Source: Branchiostoma floridae (taxonomy: Eukaryota; Chordata; Leptocardii; Amphioxiformes; Branchiostomatidae). Taken from it: a stretch of 64,000 nt of DNA. Numbering within the stretch: the first letter of the stretch is position 1; every line of letters begins with the position of its first letter. Below, piece after piece: positions 1 through 12,261 of the stretch. The notes below the pieces were generated by a model. It did not search any database. It had not been told where the DNA came from and worked only from the letters and a program-made list of their open reading frames with translations. The stretch spans positions 593,910 through 657,909 of the forward strand of contig NC_049994.1 in the NCBI RefSeq assembly GCF_000003815.2. Reading direction: 5' to 3'. A program made the translations under genes and the position numbers.

Positions 1-1540
1 GGATGAAGTTCTGAACCGTTTTTACCGACCAAGTTTCTTGTCCCCACCTAGTACTCTGCCCGGCTGGCGCCAGCGAGCACGTGATGGCTGGGCGGTTACC
101 ATGATAGTAATTCCTATCCTGGCTTCCTATTGGTGACTCCAGGAACTGGAATGGTCCGCGCAGCGAGAGCTGTTCTGCCACAAGCTCTCGAGGAGGGGGT
201 CATTAACCCCAGCCAGCGAGAGATTGTGTAAACACAGGCTACATTTTCAAGCTGCAACTGATTGTCTTTCTGTTCAGATTCTCATAAATAGTACAGTGCC
301 AGGAAAAGTTTTCTCCAAGGTCCTTTTGATATTGAAAGTGCACTTTATCAGATTCCAATATTGCTCTGGCACTCAGGTAACCATTGTTCACAGGTGTTGC
401 AGGCCTATTCTCTGTCCCAACCCACTCTTTGGCCACAAGTCCCACATATCAAGGATGAGTGAAGATGGGAGTCCACAGGATCTCCATAATCTTACAGCTT
501 GCACAAGGTCTGGGTTGCGTTGTAGTCGCTAAGAATACTAGCAACTCAATTCAACACCGCACCTAGTCTCATCCTAGCAGCTACAAAGGTACAAAAGGAT
601 GAGTCGTCTATAGAAGCTTGGAATGGTGGCTGGCTTCCAAGTCAACGAACGAGCAATCCACCAATACACACTCACTCACTCACTATCCATGGTTAGATTA
701 TACTGCTGCTGGGGGTATCCAAAGAATGAAGCAAAATTTGGTCAGAAAAGCAAACAGTACTGTTAATCCATTCCATATAGCGTTTGTGAATTATAGCGTT
801 TGTGAAAATGGAGTACCTCACGGCACTCAGCGGTGAGGGAGGTACTACATGTATAAGTAGTAACCTCAACAGATGTCTATAAAAAAAGATGCATAAATAT
901 AAAAAAACACCTCACCTTCCTCTGAAAACAAAAAATCTACAGTTATGTATACATGCCAACTTGAAAGCAAACAAAAACACATGGATTAACATGCGCCCAT
1001 GCCAGTGGCATGTGTGGTTCTAAAACAAACGACCATATCGACACGGTGACGTCACTTGATGGCTGCCAACTTTGCCCGGCCTATACTACAAAAATCTAGC
1101 TGATACTGCCAACCCACTTGACACTGAATAAGGATGTCGAGAAAGTCATGTGAGTGGTAAGAGAAAACTAGCGGGAACCACCACAGACTGTAGTCTGGAA
1201 GTCAGGACCAGGTTTGCGAAACTCTATATAGAGGTTCAGTGGCCTGATAAAGCAACAAAGAAGATAATACAAGAACTTGGGTGGCAAGTCAGCGATTTGG
1301 CCATGCATTGGATTAAGAAGGTGGTACAGAGAGAAGTCGTCCGCCAGGAAAAGAACAAAATTGCAACTTTCCCACACAAAAACATCAACAAGTCTGAAGC
1401 TTGGTAACCTTAATGCAGCACTCACTGACCCTTTGTGAAAGCCATGTAACATAAACTGAGAATATATTCATAAGACGGAGGGGGGTGGTCCATGATTGAT
1501 CAAATAGAAATTCAATAAATGAAATTTTAGCACTTGACTA
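1..1540. other. Intron sequence, nothing recognised
   Basis: This lies downstream of exon 8 on the minus strand, so presumably in the next intron. A short plus-strand reading frame at 1150-1407 (85 codons, basic, no recognisable domain) is open, but there is no support that it is a gene. The expected next kinase exon was looked for and not seen. Confidence 0.4.
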
Positions 1541-1960
1541 GTGACTAAAAGCACTAAAATTAAGTTAGCCTCAACAAATCAAGAACTAGAGCTCACAACC
1601 TTGTACCTCCATGAAATATTTAGAGCCTTTTTAGATTTTATGCAAATGCTGCTAGGGGGCCAAAACATACATCACTCTTTCCTTACATCACAAGCTATTT
1701 GCCACCAAAAAAATCAAGACCATAGCATGTCCAGGTCAAGTTTTGCTGCAGTACCAAGGTCACACACCAGGGGGTGTGATCGACAAAAATCGACCCTGAC
1801 CTTCATCTTTCCAACACCTACATGTACCCACATACCAAATATCATTACAATCCATCCAGAGGTTCTAGAGTTATAGTGACCACAAATATCTGGAATACAA
1901 ACACACAGACAGACACACTAAAAACTATACCTCCATTTTTCATGGAGGTAATGATGGCCT
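1541..1960 (+). repeat. Dispersed AT-rich repeat, fragment ending in CCTCCATTTTTCATGGAGG
   Basis: It shares phrases with copies near 15 kb, 25.5 kb, 35.7 kb, 48.6 kb, 54 kb and 63 kb. Examples are a CTAGGGGGCC block, TACCAAATATCATTACAATCC, GTTCTAGAGTTAT and an A/C-rich tail of the ACACACAGACAGACA type. It ends in a small palindrome CCTCC/GGAGG, as the 35.6-kb copy begins. Confidence 0.6.
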
Positions 1961-2150
1961 CTAGGAACCTGTTGAGGACCAAGACACTGATTCAAATCCT
2001 CAAGGCTGGAGGACCCAAGAGGAGCTGGTGACCTTTGAATCAATATTTAGAACAATTTCTAACGCACACAGTTACTAACAGCTTAAAGCTGACACTGAAT
2101 TGAAGATGAAACAATATTATCATGCACATGCATGTCTTCTAGACACCTAC

Positions 2151-2311
2151 CTCAGTAATGTGTGCTGTGTCCTCCTGACCAGGATTACATATTCTGTTGC
2201 CTGTCAATCTCATGGCAAAACCAAGGTCTGACAAGGCACAGGAACCATCTGCTTTCACTAAGATGTTCCGACTGGTTAAGTCACGGTGGGCAACTGCTGG
2301 TTTGCTCTCAC
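2151..2311 (-). CDS. BMPR2: BMPR2-like exon 8: catalytic loop and activation segment
   Basis: Acceptor GTGCTTCAG, donor GAG|GTAGGT; 161 nt, ending in phase 0, residues 341-394. It encodes [14 protein letters not shown], with catalytic Asp351, and [11 protein letters not shown], with metal-binding Asp369. The usual DFG is DLG here. The length and both phases equal what I recall for human BMPR2 exon 8. The next exon should begin near Val-Gly-Thr-x-Arg-Tyr-Met-Ala-Pro-Glu; that motif is not present in 1-2150. Confidence 0.94.
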
Positions 2312-3597
2312 CTGAAGCACCAAATGATAATTAATACAAGATGACATTGTCACAGCACCTCTGAAAATCATTATATAACGGGGGCTGCCCTAAGATGCCC
2401 GCTTTTTTTATGCGCTCGAACTCACGGCGCTCCATCACTAGTTGCCAAAGAGTGGTCAAGTTTTGATCAATGAATTTTAACACATTCATCTAGAGACCAT
2501 ACTTGAATAAGGAAGGCATCCATACTGTTCTTTGCATGAACCCTTAACCCTCCGCGTTACAACTGGCAAACACTGAGGATGTTATCGTGAATATAAATTC
2601 CGGTTTGGGAGCTACGTTAAACAGTGCGCCCTAACTTGCCCCGCTTTTGGAATTTGCTCTCTTCGGAAGCTGGTGACCAATCTAGACAAACATAAATAAA
2701 AATTCTAATTTTATGATATATTAGCTTTCTTTTGACAGTAGAATTGTGATTGTGTGACTGTGCTTCTTGTCTCCCGCGAGGAGGGATAAATCTTTCACAA
2801 TCCAGGTCGTGTTTTTATGGGAAATGGGTGAAATGCACTGAATGCGGCGGCCCGACTAACAAAATCATTACGAAAAACTACAACGCCGAAATCACAAAAA
2901 AAAACTCTGTGTACGTATTGGGAAACATATTCGACATCACTCTGTGAAGTTTTATTTTTATAGACGGTACGAATCATTTGCTAGAGTAACCAATCTTTTG
3001 GGCGTTCGCTCGTCTGCCACCTGCGGGGCCACGCTCCCTAGGGAAAACAACGGCGGTGATGCTCATGTTGTTTTTTCTATGGCCGGTCTTCTACTCAACA
3101 AACATTTGATGACCAATATTTGTAGCATTTTGTGAAGCTTTATTTCTTATGTGTATGACAGTTGTGTGGCTGTTTTTTACTGGTTGTTTATTTATGGACA
3201 CAAGCCACCAATACCTAGTAACAGGTGACCACAGTGATTTGGCGCTACCAACATTATTGTGAAAATTCTGTCTTCAAAAAAATGGGAAGTGAATATGTGT
3301 AAGCAAAATTTTAATAGAAATAAAAGCTGTTTGTTTCGACTTGGTTTATTTACCTTTCTAATCATCATAGTCAGTGGCAGCAAACACGGCGTACTTATGC
3401 ATAATAAGAGCATAAAAAAATCTGGGCATCTTAGGGCAGGGCACATCTTAGGGTGGCCCCTGTTATGCAATACCTAATATCAAAAACTGAAATTCTTTCC
3501 TTCAACTCCAACTTACATGTAGTTGTAAAATCCTTCATCACATTTGAAAAAAAAAAGAAGAAACTAGAAAGGCTCATGAGCAAATACAGCATACTTC
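2312..3597. other. Intron 7, distal part: nothing recognised
   Basis: No coding similarity or repeat was identified. Short open frames exist at 2750-2947 and 3259-3477, but they lack recognisable motifs and splice context. Confidence 0.4.
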
Positions 3598-3605
3598 AAT
3601 CCATT

Positions 3606-4443
3606 CAGGGCTCTAGCCAGCGTCCTATTTTGACAGAGATTTGTTGCGTATGACAGAAAAATTTTAAATCAATCCGTCAACCTTGATGTCCAAAAATCCT
3701 TGGTGGGAGCTACAGGCGGCATGGTCGAGAAAGCCACACTCTGTTTGTTTTGCTAATTGTTATGCTAGTTTGACGATTTGTGTCGGCGTCCTTTCCCATA
3801 CGATAATCTCATTAAAAAAAACGTTTTCCAGGTTCTCGATTCAGTCCTTCTAACTTCTGGAATAGTGCATTCTACGAACTTTGGTTGGAATCAACTTAGT
3901 TAGTACTTAGTTAGATTTTTCAGAATGGACCATCATCTAGAAAGGATGCTGCCAGTAAATGTAATTGCGGCTCAAGTCCAGTTTAAAAAGTTTGCCACTG
4001 TCATGTTTCGAGTGTTGTTTACCTTTTGAATTTGTGCAAATTTTCCGGCCTCAAAACTCATGTCACAAGGAAAGCAAAGTTATCCTAAGGCTTGTTGTTT
4101 TTACGTCCAACATTTCTTCTATGAACGACTTTATTCATTCACTGCACTGCCGATAGCACTGTTCGGGGATCGAAGCGGGGATTCCTTGTGCACACAGCCG
4201 ACATGTTTCTGATCAGCGTGTTTTGGCTTATGAAGTTGAAAGAGATTCTAAAAGTTGTTCATACATTGTATTAAAATTTTATTACAAAACATCAGCGTGG
4301 CGTCTTATTTTCTCTCAATGACAACATTTACTTTTAGGTTTCATAGCAAAATCAGTTAATTTTCGCAGTTTTCGTGAAAAGGAATTAGCTGACAGATAAA
4401 AATTTCAAGCTGGCTACAAAATGACAAGCTGTCTAGAGCCCTG
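3606..4443. mobile_element. Non-autonomous hAT-like DNA transposon (838 bp)
   Basis: The termini CAGGGCTCTAG and CTAGAGCCCTG are perfect inverted repeats of 11 bp. They are flanked by an exact 8-bp direct repeat AATCCATT (3598-3605 and 4444-4451), the duplication length typical of hAT elements. No transposase frame is present. An internal block (about 4000-4370) resembles part of the 1.77-kb element at 28100-29865 (around 29260-29620). Confidence 0.85.
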
Positions 4444-5039
4444 AATCCATTACTATTCCATGACACATGCAGGAACCCAAAATATACATTTTTTATCAAG
4501 AATGGCACAAAGTCCCAAATTTAAGATTTGTTATAAGTGAATTGTACACCATACATATGTAAATGTGAGTACATACCGTACACACCCTTATACCAAATTT
4601 CAGATCATTTGGTTTTCAAACAAAGGCACAAGAGCCAATAATATAATGCTAGTTCACCTTTATCCGTTGGGTAACATTTATCTGTTCTATCTAAGAACAT
4701 TTATGTATTTAGGGATATCAAGTTGACAGATGTTGGTTTCAAACTACAATATTTCGAAAATAGTACAATTTGAAACTACCGCCCATTGACTTGATAGCCC
4801 TGGGTACCCTATTTAGCAACACAGCAGACATAGGTTACCCTGCGGATAAAGGTGAATTAAAGTTACTAGTCTAAAAGTCCATACAAATGAAGTGAGTATT
4901 ACCCATAAAGTAAGATTATCTTGGTTTTAGTATTTTGATAGACCTATATACCATGGCATGTATTCACAGCCTTACCTAATGTACTATTGACCCCAATGCT
5001 CTGCATTCTCAGTACTACCGTTTACTTTAAATTCTTACC

Positions 5040-5605
5040 ATGCAACAAAGTTTTAAAAACTTGAAACTTAATTGAATCCAGTACCTGTTCTTTCTGCCAA
5101 AGTGATAGAAGAATTGTACATTCATATCTTCTGGGAATGCTCTCATGTGATATCTTTTTGGAACAATGTACAAAACTTGCTAAAACAAGAAATCTGTTTG
5201 ACTTTAGAATTAAATTCCTTTGTTGTTATGTATGGAGATTTATCTTTTAGTGTGCCCGCTTTAAAGAATCTTTAATTACATAATTGGGTAAGATTTTCAT
5301 CTTCCGCTCCTGATGTATTAGAATTTTAAATTTCCAGTCCTTTAAAACACATCGGTATTTGAAAAGACAGAATGTCTTATTGCATCTCGGAGGGGGAAGC
5401 TGGAGAAGCATCGGGGTAAGTGGGGAACTTTGTGCTTATGATTTTGCTTAATTTCTTGACATATATGCATAGTTATGCTTCATTTTGACATTTAAATGTA
5501 TGATTTTGCTTGATTTTGTTGGTTCTGGTGTAAATAATTTAAGGGAGGCTGTCCTCTGTTCATTTTTTTTGTATTTATGTATTATTCATGGCAATAAAAA
5601 AAAAG
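5040..5605 (+). pseudogene. 3' end of an L1/Tx1-like LINE, decayed
   Basis: A frame at 5072-5275 reads EELYIHIFWECSHVISFWNNV, matching the H-x-FW-C-x-x-x-x-FW pattern at the C-terminus of L1-type ORF2 proteins. A shifted frame downstream reads FEKTECLIASRRGKLEKHRGKW, also typical of that tail. The unit ends in ATGGCAATAAAAAAAAAG, a polyadenylation-like signal and A-tract. It is a 5'-truncated, frameshifted copy. Confidence 0.6.
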
Positions 5606-7479
5606 AATTGACACCTTACTAACCCTACACAGGAATAGATTAACTATGAATAACTAATATTTAAGGTCTCTGTCTGAATCAATACAAAGTAACCTACCAG
5701 GTGAAAGTCATGGTGTGAGTGCAATAGGACACAACTTCACTGTGCAATGTGTATGACATGTACATGATGATGATGATGATGTACATGTCCATATGCATGT
5801 TGCTACTGTACTCTTAATGGAGGGGCATGCAAAGGACTACAACATGTACAGTCACTGCATGAAAAGTTGAGTATACGGGGTAGAAACTATGCACCCAGAA
5901 ACTCGAAATGTTCGGACATTCACGGTACGTTTCGAACCAGACATGATGCAACTGGCAACAGGCAACTGGCACACCCGAGTATGCACGGAAACGAACCACT
6001 TTGTGTCCGGTACGTGTCTATGACCCGTGCTTGACCGCGCATTTAGCCGTAAGACTTCTCTATATGCCCGGACACCCGAGACGTGTGCCACGCCGCATGG
6101 ATGCTCTTTGCATAAATTACTGGGCAATTATCACCTAATTATCTACCTCTAGAGCGCGTTCATTACACCCTTTGTCATTAAAAACAGTGTTGTTTTACCA
6201 CCCCCTCCTTCCCATGTAGCTTGTATGAGTTTCCTTTATTCTTTCAAAATGTGAATTAACTTTGTTTTTTGTTTTATTTTTAACTATTTTGGACTGCTCC
6301 TGATGGGCTCCGTCGCTCTTTTCGCTTTCAAATATATGTTGGTCGGCTGCCATATACATCCGGGTCTTACTATTTTCATAAGCAGTCGCCCAACTAACTG
6401 TATAGTCGCTTCCAATTTGATGACATAAACTCCTGTATAGATCTCTCAATTTCTGATCTCACAAAGTCTGTTGTCCAGGCGGTCTTCTACACAAACCGAT
6501 GCTAGTCAGGAGCACGGGCTTGTAAAGCCTTGTATAGTTCGCATAACAGTAGTATTTAGTCCATCGTGAAACGGCAGCAGCTAGCCCTTCTCGCATTCGA
6601 CATAGCGACAAAGACCTTCCTTGCTGAAACTCAAACCACACAAAACAGCTGGGCTCTTCGGTGCACCGGTTGTTACCCTTCTAAACAGGACTAGGTCCTA
6701 TGGCATTGGTAGTTGAATGCAATTCCACAGCAAGATGGTGTCCGGTCTTCATGTAGAGTATTTCCAAGCTCTCATTGTTCACTGGGCACGGGGCCGTCTG
6801 GCGTGCATATACAAACATTTTGCTATCGGGATAGGAGCTGGGTGAAAGCACTACCTTACAGAAACAAGGTCATCTCCGAATGCCAACTGAAAGATGGAAT
6901 TGAAAGATTTGAAAATCGCAAGACGTGTGCTGATTGGTCTACCCAACTGCTATGTGGAATACAATTGGCTGTATTTTATGTGTATTTACATATACAGACA
7001 GACAAAGTAAGTCAGAAAGTCTATTGTAGCTGAATTTAGCTTTTTGTCACATGGTCGCAATCCACAGACTGTCAAATAATACAGTCAGTCAAACAATACC
7101 CACACGGTACTAGGTGGCAAAGTGCACCTATAATTGTTTACGGTTTCAGACATGACTTTGATAATAAAAGTAACGTTTTTACTCTATCCTACAACAAAAG
7201 TGAACTATAATCTCCTTGGTCCAACTAGCATTATCACAAAGCATACAAACGTTACAAATCAAGGGCCCCGACGTGCATAGTTAGTAACTTCCCTGCCAGA
7301 AAAAACATGGCATTTGTTTGTTGTACAATGCTTCTATTATATACACATGTATTACATTCAAGCATACCCAGGAACAAAGAACACATTCAATTATCTACCC
7401 TATGCATGTGTGTTTTCTGTTTATATTAAAACCAAGGGGACCCTGAGCGCTTTAGGCTCCTTTTAACCTCCTCTATGTA
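5606..7479. other. Intron 7, middle part: nothing recognised
   Basis: The only structured item noticed is a small ATG-repeat palindrome (TGTACATGATGATG...) at about 5758-5788. No gene is supported. Confidence 0.4.
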
Positions 7480-8230
7480 CAGTCAAACCTGCCCATCCAA
7501 CCAACTCTATCCACCAACCAACTCCAGTCAACAACCACTCTGAGACGGTCCCGTCCTATTTTGCATAGTAATGGTCCTCTTTTAAACAACCAACTGCTTA
7601 CCCCAACCAGCAACCACATTTTTGCAGTTCCCAGTGGTCTTTCACACCCCTCTCAACAACCAAAAATTGACAGACAGTCACTGTGTTTGATCCATCCCAG
7701 CAGCAGCCATTTCAAAATGAGTACTGTAAATGCAGAAATGTTCGCGGTGGATTAATGTTTGCGGTTTTCGCGTTGGCCATGTCACCGCGAATTTAAAACC
7801 ACCGCGAACATTTTTCTAGGGCATTAAGATACTACAGTGCATGGTGCCACCGCGAAATTAAAACCACCGCGAAAAGTCCTATTTCCCGCTATCGCGAAAT
7901 TAAATCCCCGCGAACTTAAATGCATTTACAGTACTTTTGTAACGGTCAGCCTTTTTACCGGAAAACAGAGGAAAATACAGTTAAACACCGGAAAACACAC
8001 GAAGGAGTGTATAATCTACTGAAATACAGTATGTTGTGATGAGTAAACATGACAGGTCGCTATGTTTTGCCACAGAATAATCTACATATGGCCCTGGAAT
8101 GAAGAAATCGTCAGAAAATGCATGAGACTACGGGCCGGTCCGCCGCCGCCACCCGGCGGACTGGACGTGCTCCAGTCAACAACCATATTTCCTTGGTCCC
8201 TTGAGTGGTTGTTGAATACAAGTTTGACTG
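7480..8230. mobile_element. TA-flanked MITE (Tc1/mariner-type ends) carrying a second MITE
   Basis: The left end is TA-CAGTCAAACCTG and the right end CAAGTTTGACTG-TA. These 12-bp inverted termini have one mismatch and a TA on each side, which fits a TA target duplication. Both sub-terminal regions contain CCAGTCAACAACCA. The unit is interrupted by the 212-bp element at 7722-7933. Confidence 0.6.
7722..7933. mobile_element. MITE nested in the previous element, rich in CCGCGAA
   Basis: The exact inverted termini TACTGTAAATGCA and TGCATTTACAGTA bound 212 bp. Inside are many copies of CCGCGAA or TTCGCGG in both orientations (for example ACCGCGAAATTAAAACCACC). The outer TA on each side is compatible with a TA duplication. 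Its ends lie inside the 7480-8230 element, so it inserted later. Confidence 0.7.
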
Positions 8231-8246
8231 TATCTTGAAAACCTTT

Positions 8247-8421
8247 GTTACAAGGGTTATCGGAAAAAACGGTCCGGTCTGGACCGCGGAAAACCCTGTC
8301 CGGTCCGGTTTGGGGGCGGAAAAACCGGTCTGACCTGTCCTGCATGTAGCTACGCCCTCTGGCAGGAAATAACAGAATTGCAATTGGTATGGTGTGTTCC
8401 CGTATATCACAACATGGAGCG
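8247..8421 (-). repeat. CCGG-rich repeat module, inverted copy 1
   Basis: Read on the minus strand, this contains CTCCATGTTGTGATATACGGG, then CAATTGCAATTCTGTTATTTCC, then runs of ACCGGACCGG and TTTTCCG. It matches 10672-10849, which lies in the opposite orientation 2.25 kb away. Confidence 0.7.
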
Positions 8422-10671
8422 AATGAGGTCGATAATGAGCCGCATGTCCTCACCGTAAGAACGATTAGCGCCTTGATTTTACGACAGTATGAATAGTAGG
8501 AATGCCGGTATTCTTCCAGTGTCAGTGGTAAATCAACGTAAGACCGCCGGTGTGGTCTTTCAGGTTGCTGGCGGGTTGCGTTCTGATCCGTACAGAATTA
8601 TTGTCTTTTTTGGTGCGAAATTGTAATCCCCAACACTAGTTTTATATTTATATACTCTGTAATGAGAAAACTGTAGGTTGCATGAACATGTGTGCGTCAT
8701 TTCTAGGAGGGGACAGTAGTAAACTTTATACTTGCTCTTCTAAATAGCTTTAGACAAATAATAGGTCGACAAAGATAAGAGTGAGTTATTCTCGTTGAAG
8801 ATTAAATGCCAAGAATTATTCTCCAGCCAACCGTGGCCACGCTGTTTATCACGGTGTTATTTGGGCTCTTCCGATCTGAGATTGGATGGGACAAATATAT
8901 GATAACTTTCAGCAAGGGACAACGAACACATTTGTACAATCATCACTTTTTACGGGTTTCATTTCATATGCATGTATGTGAGAAAATGGTATCGTGATCA
9001 AAGAACTGAAGTTGGGGAAATCTTCAGACACTGGTGCAATCGCAATCGTCTTTTTTGATCATGCAAAACTTCAATATATCGATCAAGAAAAGCCGGCTTG
9101 AGAAACCATATCATATTCTATAGCATATAGATGACAGATTTTACCGACATTGACATTGATTGTTGTCTTGCACATTTTTGTTTTGTTGACAACAATCCCT
9201 TGTAATCACCTGCGAAAACTCGCACGCCGACGGGAAAGACGCCCGTGTAGTTTGCAGAGCTGAAACAGTCCTGGGTTACCCTAATATATTCCAAGCCAGA
9301 ACTTAACCAAGCCATAGCGCTAAATAGGCATTGTAATTTGTATGCTGGAAATAGATTTGACAGGACTTGACCAAAGGTAGGCTTTCAATGTTTCGGCAGT
9401 GCTGTGTCGGCCAGCTGAACGCGTGGGAAAAAGTTGAAACGAGAGTGACAGTCCAGGGTTGCCTGGCGTCTTACACGGAGTGCCGGGGAGTCTGTGACTG
9501 CCGCAGACTCATGCTGATTTCGTTACTTATCGAGTGCGTAGAATGAAAAACTAATTATAATACTATAGTACCGAAAATACAGTTGTTCGTTCTTTGGAGC
9601 TCTTGGCTTGATTCATTTCCAAAAGTAAACAACACTTGTATTTCACTTCAAATTCCATCTACAGACCGGCAATGCAACAGCCTGGCTGTAACTATGGTTG
9701 TGATTGTGCCGGCAATGTAGGTTCCATATTTCCGCTCAAAACCACAAAGTTTGACAACATTCCTAACTTTCTAAACCCCACATAAAAGCAATATACACGC
9801 CGTGACGTCGTAATTACGGCGTGACTACACGCCGACTACATGCGTCATACCAAGGAGAAAAGTGCCTATAAAGTACATGTATGAACTATAACATATTTGG
9901 TCATATTTAATAGAAAGAGAGTACGTAGTAGTTCTAAAATATATAGCTGCACCATTCCAGATATGTATTTGCCGTGCACAGATATTCCTATAAAAATTCG
10001 AAGGTGGCTTTCCGAGCGTGCGCTGGTGCATGTTCCCGATCTTGATCAAGCACGGTGGCAATATCAAAGTTGCCGATGACTTGTGTTGTCCGTTTACGTT
10101 AGATTTTCTGCGCACATGTACAGGCGCCTCCTTTATATTCGATTGACGTTGCATTTATCTCAGTATTGTTTCAATACACATATTTTTGATTGAAGAAATA
10201 TTTCCAAGAAAACATGAGTATGAGGATTGTTCTTTCGTGTTAGGAAAATAGCAAAAGGTTGGCTAGCCATTTTACTTTAAAAAAACAGCCTAGTTACTAG
10301 TACGTTGCACACGCTGTAGAACCCCGCCCTTCCGGCCAGACGTTGTTAAATTTCTGCCATAAATCAGGCTGTTTGATTTATAATTAATGGTGATCTCATG
10401 AATATTTCATGTATACTGTATACAAAGCATTGAATATTCTGAATATTACTGACCGCTCTCCACGTGATACTGCACCGTAAATACGGCCGTAATTACGATC
10501 GGATTTACGGCGTGTACACGATTACGCTCATCGTAATCTACGGTGAAACTTCCGTTCAGCGTATCGTTCATGGTAAAATTGCCACCAGTGCAATGTTTAT
10601 GCTACCCGTCGCCAATCTATCTGACGTGAACAGTGACATTAGCTTGCAGACCCCCATACATCCAATCAGTG
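8422..10671. other. Intron 7 between the inverted modules: nothing coding recognised
   Basis: It contains short CG-bearing palindromic phrases such as GCCGTGACGTCGTAATTACG near 9800 and related TACGGCCGTAATTACG near 10482. These hint at further element ends, but no boundaries could be fixed. Confidence 0.35.
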
Positions 10672-10849
10672 CGCTCCATGCTGTGATATACGGGAACACA
10701 CCATACCAATTGCAATTCTGTTATTTCCTAACAGAAGGCGTAGCTACACGCAGGACAGGTCGGACCGGTTTTTCCGCCCCAAAACCGGACCGGACAGGGT
10801 TTTCCGCGGCCCAGACCGGACCGGTTTTTCCGATAACCCTTGTTACATA
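10672..10849 (+). repeat. CCGG-rich repeat module, inverted copy 2
   Basis: It is a near-identical inverted copy of 8247-8421, starting CGCTCCATGCTGTGATATAC and ending CCGATAACCCTTGTTAC. The two may be ends of one foldback-type element or two independent copies. Confidence 0.7.
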
Positions 10850-11958
10850 CTAATTGTATGTCTTATTTTCTAGTTCACTAACATGAGCTTGTCGTGTATC
10901 GTTATATATCATAAATAAACCTATCACAAATTGAAGTTCTTAAGTTTTTCTAAGCTCCATAGGCTTTGATAGAAATAGTTTGTATTAATTTTGCAGAAAT
11001 TCTTCCAACAAATAGAATAATCATTTAACTACACCGTGTCTGGCCGTATAGCTGGACAATCAAAATGGTGCCATAACATCAACGCTTACATTTAGTTTCA
11101 ATATTATATGTAATATACATTTTTCCGTTTTGGGGGGTGGCGGGATTTTTGTAGCCAGTAAGTAAGACAGGCGTGTCGCGTACGTATACCGACACCATGT
11201 TTTGAGAACAAAACATTGCATGTGTATTGGAGGGAGGGGAATGCGTTCAGGGGAAATAGCAGTTAATTAACGTCTGTTTCTTTCAAAAATACTGTAGCGT
11301 GTAGATTTTCATCCATGGGTATCTCAATCCCAAAAGTTTAACAAACTAGCAAATTCGCAAAATTGAACATTATTCACAGAATTGGAACGTGCGTGTTTAG
11401 AACCAGTAACGCGCCTTTTCCCGCACGACCAGTAAATAAGCAAACGGAACAGAATGTTACGAAATAGACATGTTCAACTGTCAAACATTTTGTTGCAGGG
11501 TAATGTCTTATAATTCATGTAGCATGGGCAAACTTTGTAATTTCTAAAGTCACTCTGCGGTACCGTAAGTTGAATATACACACGTTAACATTTTATCAGG
11601 ATCATAAGCTTTGTTAATGCAAGAAATAAGATACAGAGAAGTTTTTCGTTTCTTTATTGCAGGGATACTTTTATATTGTTTCCGTACCATTTTCTTTTAA
11701 AAAGCATTGATGGCAATTATCACTTGAATACACCCCATTCACTCAACCACTTCTCAAGACACGCAGTGTGCGGGTACTGCGAACTACCGGACATGGCCGT
11801 GTCTGGCAATGATTGGGGATATTCGGCACCGGACACACCATGGCTAGAAATTCCTTTATACGACCCGGACATGTCAAGTTCCACGGTAGTATAAGAAACC
11901 AGAAATTGCCAGAAATTCTCATGCAGTAAGTACTGTGGAATTACTGAGAACCACATAC
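10850..11958. other. Intron 7 proximal part: nothing recognised
   Basis: The sequence is AT-rich with no repeat family or coding similarity identified, up to the exon 7 donor. Confidence 0.4.
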
Positions 11959-12141
11959 CTGCTTTGACAAAGTCAGAGTGTAGGTGAGCTAGTCCCCTGG
12001 CAAGTGAGTGGCCTAAACGACACATGCCAGTCCAGTTAACCATGTAGGTTTTCAGGTAGTGGTAAAGTGACCCATGGTGTGCATAGTCCATCACCAGTAA
12101 GTACTCCACTGTGCCCTCCATACCAATCCTCTCTTCTGCAC
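11959..12141 (-). CDS. BMPR2: BMPR2-like exon 7: kinase hinge region
   Basis: The acceptor TCTTTCTTAG and donor GTATGT bound a 183-nt exon, phase 1 to phase 1, residues 280-341. It encodes VEYLLVMDYAHHGSLYHYL, the hinge that follows the gatekeeper strand in type II receptor kinases. RLGHSLARGLAHLHSDF, the alpha-E helix, comes next. The frame is open upstream into the intron, but the AG acceptor and the phase match with exon 6 fix the boundary. Confidence 0.95.
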
Positions 12142-12261
12142 CTAAGAAAGAAAGAGACCTCCTGGTCATTAGGGAGGCAGATTAAGCATTACCACAGCAT
12201 CTAAACTTGTATGCTTTCAGTACTGCAGAAAGTATACAAAATGTACCCTTTTGCTGGCTAA

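Noticed and set aside
1150-1407. 85-codon plus-strand frame as a gene
   Set aside because: No recognisable domain, no support from codon pattern or splice context, and it lies inside the presumed intron.
1-2150. Next kinase exon of the BMPR2-like gene
   Set aside because: No minus-strand match to a Gly-Thr-x-Arg-Tyr-Met-Ala-Pro-Glu type sequence with splice sites was seen.
2140-2153. Alternative exon 8 donor GAGGTAG|GTGTCT
   Set aside because: It would end in phase 1 and add two residues. GAG|GTAGGT is closer to the donor consensus and gives the 161-nt length and phase 0 expected from the vertebrate gene.
2750-2947. Cys-rich 65-codon frame (CDCASCL, CTECGG) as a zinc-finger gene
   Set aside because: The spacing does not fit a known finger, the frame is short and isolated in an intron, and no flanking exons were seen.
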